A model generated the notes under the pieces. It saw nothing but the letters and a program-made list of their open reading frames with translations, had not been told where the DNA came from and made no database searches. 64,000 bases of DNA, taken from assembly GCF_027941835.1 (NCBI RefSeq), contig NZ_CP116005.1:2991501-3055500 (forward strand). Reading direction: 5' to 3'. The DNA is from Sphingosinicella microcystinivorans (GTDB taxonomy: Bacteria > Pseudomonadota > Alphaproteobacteria > Sphingomonadales > Sphingomonadaceae). Positions 24,952 to 31,448 of the stretch are shown piece after piece. Each line of letters opens with the position of its first letter. Position 1 is the first letter of the stretch. The position numbers and the translations under genes are program-made.

Positions 24952-25663
24952 GAAATCCTACGCCCGCACCGGGGAAACCGGCGGGGAACCTTTCTTGCCC
25001 TAATCGCCCTGAGAAAAGTTTTCTCATACACGCACGCGCGCGCGCGCGATGCCAAAATTCCTGTGTTAGCGATGAAAGGATGGGTCCTCGCCGGTTTCCC
25101 GCATCGAGGCCGCAGATTTTGAGGCCGCGCCCCCCGCGGGCCAATCTTGCATATTGGACATCTCAGAACGTCAATTTGCAAACGCGCACTGCGAAACCAC
25201 ATTGAGCATTTCAGGATTTTAATTTGGCTTTGCGAAAGATTCTGGCCCGCGTCGGTTTCCCCGGTGCGCGGCTGATATTTCCCGGCCGTGCCCCCAGCGC
25301 TGATGTCACGGCCGATGCTGCCAATGTTACGATTTATGCCTCGCGCAGGTCCGCGTCGGTTTCCCGATCGGTGCAGCCGGGTTTCCCCGATACCCCCGAG
25401 GGGGGCGCTTCCGGAAATCCCGGCGACGCGTTCGCGTAAACCGGGTGGGAAGGTCTTTTTTTGCGCAGGCGAATTAAATTTGCAAACCGAATGGATTTTC
25501 AACTTGCGGTTGTGCGGCCGGTTATTTGCCCCACCTTGCGGCCGTGAAGTGAGGCGGCGCCTCACCACTTTGCCCCGCCCACCTATAGAGGTGGGGCGAG
25601 GCACGTTCTTTAGTGGGATTTGCCCCACTTTGCCCCGCCTCACGTTTGAAAGTGGGGCACCCA
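24952..25663. other. Non-coding, repeat-rich region; candidate satellite origin
   Basis: No credible gene is present in these 712 bases. GGTTTCCC occurs at 25093, 25254, 25358 and 25380, and inverted at 24972. CCACTTTGCCCCGCC occurs twice (25565-25579 and 25625-25639), with further TGCCCCAC/GTGGGGCA words, and GTGAGGCGGCGCCTCAC at 25549-25565 is a perfect palindrome. An alternating CG run lies near 25030-25046, and AT-richer stretches lie at about 25142-25240 and 25465-25510. Repeats, AT-rich segments and the adjoining primase-helicase fit a replication origin; promoters for the structural operon may also be here. Confidence 0.45.
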
Positions 25664-27601
25664 TCACGCGGCTCTCTGAACGGCGCTGTCGATCATGGTG
25701 CCGACGCGCACAAACTTACGCACGTTCCGCTTCTCGTCCTTGCCTTCCACCTCGCGCAGCACGTCCGACTTGATCCAGCCTTTGATGAGTTCCTTGACGC
25801 GCGTCTTATCGTTCGGGATTTCGAGGTCAGCGCCGATCACGTCGGCGACGGCGATGCCTACCCACTCGTCCGACTGCACGCTCGCCCGCCACTGGCCATC
25901 TGCAACCTTCGCCTGAACAGCGCGTAGTGTGTGGTGGTCGATGCCCTCGAAAGCATCGGGCGGCGTCCACGGCACGGCCACGGCCACGCTGTCTCCGCCT
26001 TCGAGGCCGCCGTTGCCCAGATGCACGCCTACGGCCCTGATCCAGTCCGCCTTGGCGGGCGGTGCCCGGTTCAGTTTGTCATTGAGGACATTGACGTACA
26101 GGCGGCGCTCGGCATCGTCGGTGATACCGAAACGCTCACCTTCCTCTTTCGTCATTCGGTTGAACACCAGCACCGTGCGCGCGGTATTGATGAGCGCGAC
26201 GGCACCGCGTCCAGCCTCTGCGGTCACTGTCTGGCCGGCCAGCTTGCGGGTGTGGTGGACGAGGACGATCGCGCATCCGCATTCCGTCGCCAGCTTCGCC
26301 CAGCGCTTCGAAACCGCGTCGATCTTGTTGTTGTCGTTCTCCGACACCTGATGCGAGGATACGAACGGATCGACGATCAGCACGTCTATGCTGCGCCGCT
26401 TCAGCTCGGCGGCGAGGGCTTCATATACCGGCTCGATGATACGGAAGCCGGTCGCATCCTCGACCGCGGTGCAAAGCCCTTGGCCGGTCAGGCCGCTATC
26501 CACGAACAGGCGGTCGCCGCAGTTGTCCCGGCTGATGCCGTAATGGATTGCGCCGGCCACGAACATGCGGTCGAGTTCGTCCATCGGATCTTCGAGGTTC
26601 CAGAACCACACGCGCTGGGGGCCGCCCCAAACGGTTTTCCCGAGCAGAGCGCGGCCCGTGACCAGCGAAAGCGCCGTCGTCACCATGTACGTGCTCTTGA
26701 GGCTCCCGCCGCCTGCGATGACGCCTGTGATCGTCCCGCGCAGAAGTTCTCTGCCCAGAATCCATGGACGCAGGGGAATGCCCGCCGGGTCGGGCCAGCC
26801 GAAGGGCGTGGCGGTGATTTCAATCGCGGCAGATTGCCGTGATTGAAGGCTTGCCGTCGAGGCGAGCTGCCTCAGTTCCTCGGCAGTGCCGCCTGCCGCC
26901 TTCCAATCCACAACATCGCCCTTGGGCGGTAGGCCGGGAAGCTCCACAAAGAACGCCTTGCCGCCGTGGCTTTCAATCGAGGCCCGGACCTTCTCCGCGA
27001 AGCCTCGGCCGGGATCGTCATTGTCGGGGAGGATCGCGACCGGGCGACCGTTGAAATAGGCGCCGAAAGCATCCTTCCATCCGCCGTTGGCGCCGAACGC
27101 GACGGCCGTCGCCGTGAAGCCCCACGCCGCCAGCGTATCCGCCTTGCGCTCGCCCTCGACGACATAGACGACGGTATCGAGCGGCGTGGCGAGAAGCTCG
27201 GGCAGGCGGTACGGGATGCGCTCGATGCCTTTGATGCCCGCGGTCCATCCGCCTTTGCCGTCCGGTCGCTGGGCTATGAAGTCCTTGCCGCCGGGTTTGT
27301 CCACGCGCACGGTGCGATAGAGAACGGTCCCGTCACTGTCGACGTACTCATAGTGCCCGGATTCCCGGCTACGGGGCGCGTCACGGTTCAGGGGCGGCAA
27401 GATGCCCCGATCGCGCAGATCGTCCTTCACGGCCTGCCAGTCGGCCCCATTGAAGCTGTTTATGAGGATGTCCTGCCCGTCGTCCGTGTTCCGGATCGAA
27501 AGCCCGCGATCATCCTTGCCGTGGCCGGGTGACGGCGCCGTGCCATAATCGCCGTGCCAGTCGCCGCCGAGGGCTATCGTGGCTTTGCGCGCGAGGCTCA
27601 T
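25664..27601 (-). CDS. Primase-helicase (TOPRIM + RepA-like AAA ATPase)
   Basis: A 645-residue replication protein. A TOPRIM domain lies at about residues 130-240, with VVYVVEGERKADTL (catalytic Glu) and AILPDNDDPGRG (Asp pair). The RepA-like helicase ATPase has the Walker A variant IAGGGSLKSTYM, Walker B DVLIVDPFVSSHQVSEND and sensor region CAIVLVHHTRK. The C-terminal 100 residues look like a winged-helix tail. The ATG at 27601 (MSLARKATI) overlaps the upstream stop by four bases. It would start element replication, as in P4-like and PICI satellites. Confidence 0.88.
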   Translation of the reverse strand: MSLARKATIALGGDWHGDYGTAPSPGHGKDDRGLSIRNTDDGQDILINSFNGADWQAVKDDLRDRGILPPLNRDAPRSRESGHYEYVDSDGTVLYRTVRVDKPGGKDFIAQRPDGKGGWTAGIKGIERIPYRLPELLATPLDTVVYVVEGERKADTLAAWGFTATAVAFGANGGWKDAFGAYFNGRPVAILPDNDDPGRGFAEKVRASIESHGGKAFFVELPGLPPKGDVVDWKAAGGTAEELRQLASTASLQSRQSAAIEITATPFGWPDPAGIPLRPWILGRELLRGTITGVIAGGGSLKSTYMVTTALSLVTGRALLGKTVWGGPQRVWFWNLEDPMDELDRMFVAGAIHYGISRDNCGDRLFVDSGLTGQGLCTAVEDATGFRIIEPVYEALAAELKRRSIDVLIVDPFVSSHQVSENDNNKIDAVSKRWAKLATECGCAIVLVHHTRKLAGQTVTAEAGRGAVALINTARTVLVFNRMTKEEGERFGITDDAERRLYVNVLNDKLNRAPPAKADWIRAVGVHLGNGGLEGGDSVAVAVPWTPPDAFEGIDHHTLRAVQAKVADGQWRASVQSDEWVGIAVADVIGADLEIPNDKTRVKELIKGWIKSDVLREVEGKDEKRNVRKFVRVGTMIDSAVQRAA

Positions 27602-27807
27602 AGATACCCCACGATCGGCAATCCGCCGTAGTGGGCACTCGCGATGTCGGCTGAAACCTGAGCTTGCTCGAATGTCTCCACGCGCGCCCACGCCCCATAA
27701 GAACCGCCGCCCGGCCCCTCATGTTCAATGAAATATTGCCCGTCATCTTCCTTGCGGATGAGGATCTGACCACGATCACGGGCAGGGAACAGGACGAGTT
27801 CACCCAT
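27598..27807 (-). CDS. Small hypothetical protein upstream of the primase
   Basis: A 69-residue protein starting MGELVLFPARDRGQILIRKE and continuing with IEHEGPGGGSYGAWARVETF. It looks like a small beta-rich fold. The ATG at 27807 overlaps the upstream gene by eight bases, and its stop overlaps the primase start by four, so it belongs to the replication operon. Function unknown. Confidence 0.6.
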   Translation of the reverse strand: MGELVLFPARDRGQILIRKEDDGQYFIEHEGPGGGSYGAWARVETFEQAQVSADIASAHYGGLPIVGYL

Positions 27808-28075
27808 GCCGCACCCCGATTCCCCGCTCGCTCGCCTCGACGGCGGCGCGCTCGTTCGCCTCGTCGGTGTCCAGTCCGGCGGCGATCGTGATAATGTGCC
27901 CAAGCGCTTCCCCGAACAGGGCAACGGCGTGGCCGTCCTCGCGCTTCAGGACGCGGATATGGAGGCGGGGACCTTGCGGGTTCTGGTGAAATGGGGTATC
28001 AGGGTGTTCGCGAGAGCATCCCTGAGCGCCTGCCACCCCCCCGGCAGGCGTTCGTCGTTTCGGGGGCCTTCTCAT
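27800..28075 (-). CDS. Small hypothetical protein downstream of alpA
   Basis: A 91-residue protein with a basic, Pro-rich N-terminus (RRPPKRRTPAGG) and a more regular C-terminal half (RLHIRVLKREDGHAVALFGE, then TDEANERAAVEASERG). It overlaps AlpA by four bases at its start and the next gene by eight at its end. Unknown function; operon position suggests a replication or regulatory accessory. Confidence 0.6.
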   Translation of the reverse strand: MRRPPKRRTPAGGVAGAQGCSREHPDTPFHQNPQGPRLHIRVLKREDGHAVALFGEALGHIITIAAGLDTDEANERAAVEASERGIGVRHG

Positions 28076-28263
28076 GCCGCCTCCGACGCCGCGATCTTGC
28101 TGGCAATCCACTGGCGCACGTCGCTTTCGCGGTAAGCCTTGCGGTGCGGCATGATCTGGATCGCACGCGGGAAGTCGCCTTCGCTTTCCAGCCTCCAGAT
28201 GGTGGTGCGGCTCAGGCTCGTAAGGTCACAAGCGCGAGCAACCGTAATCAGTCTGTCGTCCAC
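28072..28263 (-). CDS. alpA: AlpA-family regulator / excisionase
   Basis: A 63-residue winged-helix/MerR-like DNA-binding protein: VARACDLTSLSRTTIWRLES, then DFPRAIQIMPHRKAYRESDV and RQWIASKIAA. This is the AlpA pattern. AlpA proteins activate integrase transcription or act as excision factors in satellites and integrative elements. It starts the replication operon, and a short dyad lies upstream (28305-28321). Confidence 0.9.
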   Translation of the reverse strand: MDDRLITVARACDLTSLSRTTIWRLESEGDFPRAIQIMPHRKAYRESDVRQWIASKIAASEAA

Positions 28264-28304
28264 TTTGACGCCTCCAATGTTTCAGGGCGTCATGGACATT
28301 AGCG

Positions 28305-28321
28305 TTCAACTCACGGTTGAA
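28305..28321. promoter_or_regulatory. Dyad upstream of alpA
   Basis: TTCAAC and GTTGAA are perfect inverted 6-mers separated by five bases, about 42 bases upstream of the alpA start. This fits a small operator, perhaps for the element's own regulator or a helper-phage protein. A second inverted repeat, GGGGGACG/CGTCCCCC (28334-28341 and 28361-28368), lies between it and the next gene. Confidence 0.35.
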
Positions 28322-28369
28322 AACAAGCTAGATGGGGGACGATTTTCGCGAACGGGAATCCGTCCCCCG

Positions 28370-28957
28370 CTATCCGCCGAGTAGATACTCCCATGCCTGC
28401 CAGCGGTTCAGGCCAGCGGGTTCGACGAACTTCAGGGCGTCCCGCACTGTGGTGCGATCAGGATCAGCCCTCCCAATGGATTCTGCCAAGGTTCCGACGA
28501 TGCGGACGACTTGGCCGGTTGACCGCGCATCGACTACGCCCCCCGCGCCCATGACGGCATAGCCCACATCCACAATCAATGTGGACAGCGTCGAAAGGTC
28601 TTTTCGATGGTCGCGATCTTGACGTTCGGCAAGCGACGCGGCGAGTGCGGCCAATTTGTCCAGATGATCGGGAAGGCGACCATATGCACCGCGCCCGAGC
28701 GTGCGCCGCAGCAGCTCCGATTCGAGGGTGTAGCCATCAATCTTTGCCATTGCCGCCCGCAGCTTCACCGCCGCGTCGAGAGCATCGATCATCGCTTTGT
28801 TACGTTCGCGTAGCGGGGGCCCCTTCGGATGGTTAGGCTCCTTCCGCCATGTCCAGAGACTGGTGTTCACGGATCGCAGACGGATGTCGGGACATATCTT
28901 TTCGATTTTGGCCACGGTCGCGTCGTCGATGCTCGAATACTGGCTATACCTCCGCAT
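28370..28957 (-). CDS. Hypothetical protein coupled to the integrase
   Basis: A 195-residue soluble, mostly helical protein. Its start overlaps the end of the integrase gene by 14 bases, so it is probably co-expressed with it. The N-terminal part DDATVAKIEKICPDIRLRSV followed by LWTWRKEPNHPKG could be a DNA-binding helical domain, but I see no firm family. The ATG at 28957 is chosen since residues upstream are antisense-like overlap with the integrase. Confidence 0.62.
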   Translation of the reverse strand: MRRYSQYSSIDDATVAKIEKICPDIRLRSVNTSLWTWRKEPNHPKGPPLRERNKAMIDALDAAVKLRAAMAKIDGYTLESELLRRTLGRGAYGRLPDHLDKLAALAASLAERQDRDHRKDLSTLSTLIVDVGYAVMGAGGVVDARSTGQVVRIVGTLAESIGRADPDRTTVRDALKFVEPAGLNRWQAWEYLLGG

Positions 28958-30080
28958 TCGCCAGCCTCCCGACTTCCACCGCCCACGCATCCAGCGCCGC
29001 GCGCTTTTCCGGCTCATAGCTGTGCAGGGCATAGACCCGCGCCGTCACGCCGACGCTGGCATGATTCAGCACGCGGCCGACGACCGTTTCGAGCACGCCC
29101 AGCCGGACCATATGGGTTGCGACCGATCGGCGGATATCGTGGAAGCGCCAAGGGGGCAGGGGAGGCCCACCAGCCGCGAGGAAGGCGTCGAGACGGGTCT
29201 TGGCCTTGGCGTATCCAGATATGTGGCTGGAGCCGTCCGACGTCCAAACATGGTCGCCCATTCGCGGCGTGGCTTCGAGCAGCGCGACAGCGGCGGCTGA
29301 CAGCGGCACAAGATGCGAGCGCGCGGACTTCGTGGCAGGCGCGGGCAAGACCCACGTTCCCGCTTTCAAGTCGATGTCATCCCATCGCATCGAGGCGACT
29401 TCCGTCCGCCGTTGGCCCGTCAACACCATCAACTTGACGAAACCCGCGAGCGGATAGCCGAGAAGGTCGGCGGCGGCGTATACGCGCCTGATCTCGTCCA
29501 TATCGAGCACGCGGTCGCGGGGGGCCTCGTCCTTCGGCTTTGTGATCGCTTCGGCCGGGCTGGCCTCCAGCCAGTCGCGCGACATGGCGTAACGAAACAG
29601 GGTCCGCACCAGCGTCAACACGCGGTTCGGGTTTACGTCGCCCTCGATGCCCTCAACCAGTTCGCGCACGTCGGCGCGGCGGATGCCGTCTAGCTGGCGA
29701 TCCCGCCATGAAGGCAGCACATGGATTTCGAGGCGGCGTTTCTGGAGCGTCCAAGACTTGTTCTTGTCCTTCGCCACGTTGTCGATCCAGTGATCCACGA
29801 GTTCGCCAAAGGTACGCCGAGCGCGGGGCTGGCCCTCCTTGGCGAGCGTGATCAGGAAATTGCGGGCGCTGTCGCGGGCACTGGCGAGCGATAGCGTCGG
29901 ATAAGGCCCAAGTCCCTTGTTCACGACCTTGCCGCCTGCACGGGCACGCACGATCCATGCTTTGCGGCCACCTGCGCCGACGCGAAGGCGAAGGCCCTGT
30001 ACCAGATCGTCAGCGTGTTCCTCTTGCCCGGTGGCGGGCGGCTTGATCGCGGCCACCCTCGCGTCGGTCAGTCTTGCCAC
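28944..30080 (-). CDS. int: Tyrosine integrase
   Basis: A 378-residue site-specific recombinase responsible for integration at tRNA-Arg. The N-terminal DUF4102-like arm-binding domain is followed by a core-binding domain (FGELVDHWIDNVAKDKNKSW) and the catalytic domain. Catalytic residues are visible: Arg in TGQRRTEVASM, Lys in PATKSARSH, His and Arg in FHDIRRSVATH, His in LNHAS and the Tyr in ARVYALHSY. It starts 137 bases from attR and reads inward. Arm-site repeats lie between its start and attR. Confidence 0.95.
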   Translation of the reverse strand: MARLTDARVAAIKPPATGQEEHADDLVQGLRLRVGAGGRKAWIVRARAGGKVVNKGLGPYPTLSLASARDSARNFLITLAKEGQPRARRTFGELVDHWIDNVAKDKNKSWTLQKRRLEIHVLPSWRDRQLDGIRRADVRELVEGIEGDVNPNRVLTLVRTLFRYAMSRDWLEASPAEAITKPKDEAPRDRVLDMDEIRRVYAAADLLGYPLAGFVKLMVLTGQRRTEVASMRWDDIDLKAGTWVLPAPATKSARSHLVPLSAAAVALLEATPRMGDHVWTSDGSSHISGYAKAKTRLDAFLAAGGPPLPPWRFHDIRRSVATHMVRLGVLETVVGRVLNHASVGVTARVYALHSYEPEKRAALDAWAVEVGRLANAEV

Positions 30081-30085
30081 GTCCT

Positions 30086-30204
30086 GTTACCTATTCTGCC
30101 TTAGGTAACGGATTAGGTAACAGGACGTGCAACTACATGCAACAGAGTGAACAACATGAACGGCTGAATTGCTTGCCTTCAAACGATATGCAACACCATG
30201 CAAC
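30086..30204. promoter_or_regulatory. Right-arm repeats, candidate integrase arm sites and int promoter
   Basis: AGGTAAC lies at 30103-30109 and 30115-30121, and inverted (GTTACCT) at 30086-30092. A second word, RTGCAAC, lies at 30127, 30137, 30188 and 30198, in two pairs each spaced ten bases, one helical turn. This double set between the integrase start and attR fits arm-type sites. Confidence 0.5.
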
Positions 30205-30216
30205 GCCGTCTGACAC

Positions 30217-30263
30217 GCCTTCTAAGCTTGGGGTCGCAGGTTCGAATCCTGCCGGGCGCGCCA
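30217..30263. repeat. attR core (copy of tRNA-Arg 3' end)
   Basis: Identical over 47 bases to 20011-20057. It contains only the 3' part of tRNA-Arg from the anticodon loop to CCA, with no 5' half upstream, so it is a remnant and not a second tRNA gene. Confidence 0.93.
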
Positions 30264-30407
30264 ATTCCACCGAGGTCTATTCCGGTCCGCTGAGGTTCCG
30301 TCCGGCGCACGTTCTATGTATGTTGGCAGTGCCCAGCCGACCGGCGGAGGCTCGGAATGCACCTGCTTCAGAGTCTGAGACGGACCAGCCCGTCAAGGAG
30401 AAAAGCC

Positions 30408-30896
30408 ATGAGATTCGGAACACTGCACGGCGTCGCGATTGCCCTTCTGGCTCTGACCGACGCCAATCCACTACACGCGCAGGCGCAGCAGACACCACCC
30501 GCCCCGCGGATTACGCTCGAGGAGGCCCGCGTCGCGATGGACGCCGCCGAGGCCGAGGCTCGCAGCAACAGATGGAATCTCGCTTTCGTGATCACGGATG
30601 CCGAGGCCACTCCGATCTATGTACGGCGTATGGACGAGGTGCCTACGCGGAACTACGAGATCGCGATGAACAAGGTCCAGACGGCGATCACGTCCGGAAT
30701 GCACACGGCCGAGTATGCCGCTGCGGTTAAGGCGCAGCGGATACAGCCCATCGAGGGGGCGCTCACGTTCGATGGGGGGCTGCTGCTGCGAAGAGGCGGC
30801 CAGGTCGTGGGGGCGTTCAGTGCGAGCGGCGCCCGCGGTGCGGAAGATGCTCAGGCCGTGCGTGCCGGGATGGCGGCCATCGGCATCGAGCCGTAG
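30408..30896 (+). CDS. Exported GlcG/HbpS-like haem-binding family protein
   Basis: A 162-residue protein with a signal peptide (GVAIALLALTDANPLHA) and a GlcG/HbpS (DUF336) domain. The domain is marked by ITLEEARVAMDAAEAEARSN, LAFVITDAEATPIYVRRMD and the closing PIEGALTFDGGLLLRRGG with GAFSASGA. Members bind haem or cobalamin-like ligands or are of unknown function. AAGGAG lies eight bases before the ATG at 30408. It is the first chromosomal gene after attR, so it lies outside the element. Confidence 0.85.
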   Translation: MRFGTLHGVAIALLALTDANPLHAQAQQTPPAPRITLEEARVAMDAAEAEARSNRWNLAFVITDAEATPIYVRRMDEVPTRNYEIAMNKVQTAITSGMHTAEYAAAVKAQRIQPIEGALTFDGGLLLRRGGQVVGAFSASGARGAEDAQAVRAGMAAIGIEP

Positions 30897-31108
30897 TCCG
30901 GAGTCGTTAGCCGCGGCTGGTGGTACGGAGTGGCTGCTTGGCTTAGGCTTGGCGCATCAGCTGCCGCTCACCGGGATCCGCTGGTGCGAATCCGAGCAAG
31001 CCGTTTAAGTGCTATCCCATTCGGTCAGGGTTGCGAATAACGCGTTTGCCGAAGGGCAAACGCGACGTGAAAAGTTCGCCGCGGCAGTGTCGTCCGTGAT
31101 CGAGAATA

Positions 31109-31137
31109 TTGACATGATTCCCGGCCGGTGCTCTAGA
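31109..31137 (+). promoter_or_regulatory. Candidate promoter of the riboswitch/nrdD transcript
   Basis: A perfect -35 hexamer TTGACA at 31109-31114 is followed after 17 bases by TCTAGA, a weak -10, placing transcription start just before the riboswitch. A 10-bp hairpin, CGCGTTTGCC / GGCAAACGCG (31041-31064), lies upstream with unknown role. Confidence 0.35.
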
Positions 31138-31147
31138 TGTAGTGGTC

Positions 31148-31324
31148 GTGGTCCTTTGAATCGCAAGATCAAGGGTTAAAAGGGAAGCCGGTGCGCCTTC
31201 GGGCAAGGCCGGTGCTGTCCCCGCAACTGTAAGCGGCGAGCCGCTGTCGATCGTGTCACTGACGCAGGTTCAAGCGTCGGGAAGGCCAGACAGCCGCTGT
31301 GACCCGCGAGCCAGGAGACCTGCC
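31148..31324 (+). ncRNA. Cobalamin riboswitch
   Basis: The conserved elements occur in order: AAAAGGGAAGCCGGTG (31178-31193), GCTGTCCCCGCAACTGTAAG (the B12 box region, about 31214-31233), CACTG, GGGAAGGCCAGACAGC and the closing GAGCCAGGAGACCTGCC (about 31308-31324). This is the standard adenosylcobalamin riboswitch pattern. It lies in the leader of the class III ribonucleotide reductase genes, about 125 bases before the nrdD start. The likely effect is repression of the B12-independent anaerobic enzyme when cobalamin is plentiful. Confidence 0.94.
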
Positions 31325-31448
31325 GCGACACCATGAACGTCCTCGGGCGGGGTGTCCCGGTGGTCGCTTGCTGGTGGCCGGCTGCTTGAGCCGACCCGTT
31401 TTCCCGCAGGCGTCTGCCCCGGCCTTGCCCCAACCCAGTGGGGTGCCG

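Larger units (their letters stand above)
20011..30263. mobile_element. 10.2-kb phage-satellite-like element integrated in tRNA-Arg
   Basis: The element is bounded by a perfect 47-bp direct repeat of the tRNA-Arg 3' end. It carries a tyrosine integrase next to the right repeat, an AlpA-type regulator, a primase-helicase fusion, an HK97-like capsid protein, a tail tape-measure protein and about nine small genes, nearly all on the minus strand with overlapping starts and stops. No terminase, portal, prohead protease, holin or endolysin is visible. This set fits a satellite that makes some particle parts and depends on a helper phage. A shrunken prophage is the main alternative. Confidence 0.9.

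Noticed and set aside
25029-25051. CG dinucleotide run as a CRISPR-like or simple-repeat locus
   Set aside because: It is a short alternating tract without spacers or repeat units; no CRISPR array was seen anywhere in the window.
24948-25667. A 239-codon minus-strand frame across the non-coding part of the satellite
   Set aside because: The translation is low-complexity (Arg/Gly/Pro), without a start signal, and overlaps repeats; it looks like chance in a GC-rich non-coding region.
30217-30263. A second tRNA-Arg gene
   Set aside because: Only the 3' part from the anticodon loop onward is present; the 5' half is missing, so it is the attR remnant.
31155-31171. TTGAA-N7-ATCAA as an FNR/Anr box for nrdD
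   Set aside because: The spacing is seven, not four, bases, and the sequence falls inside the conserved riboswitch stem.
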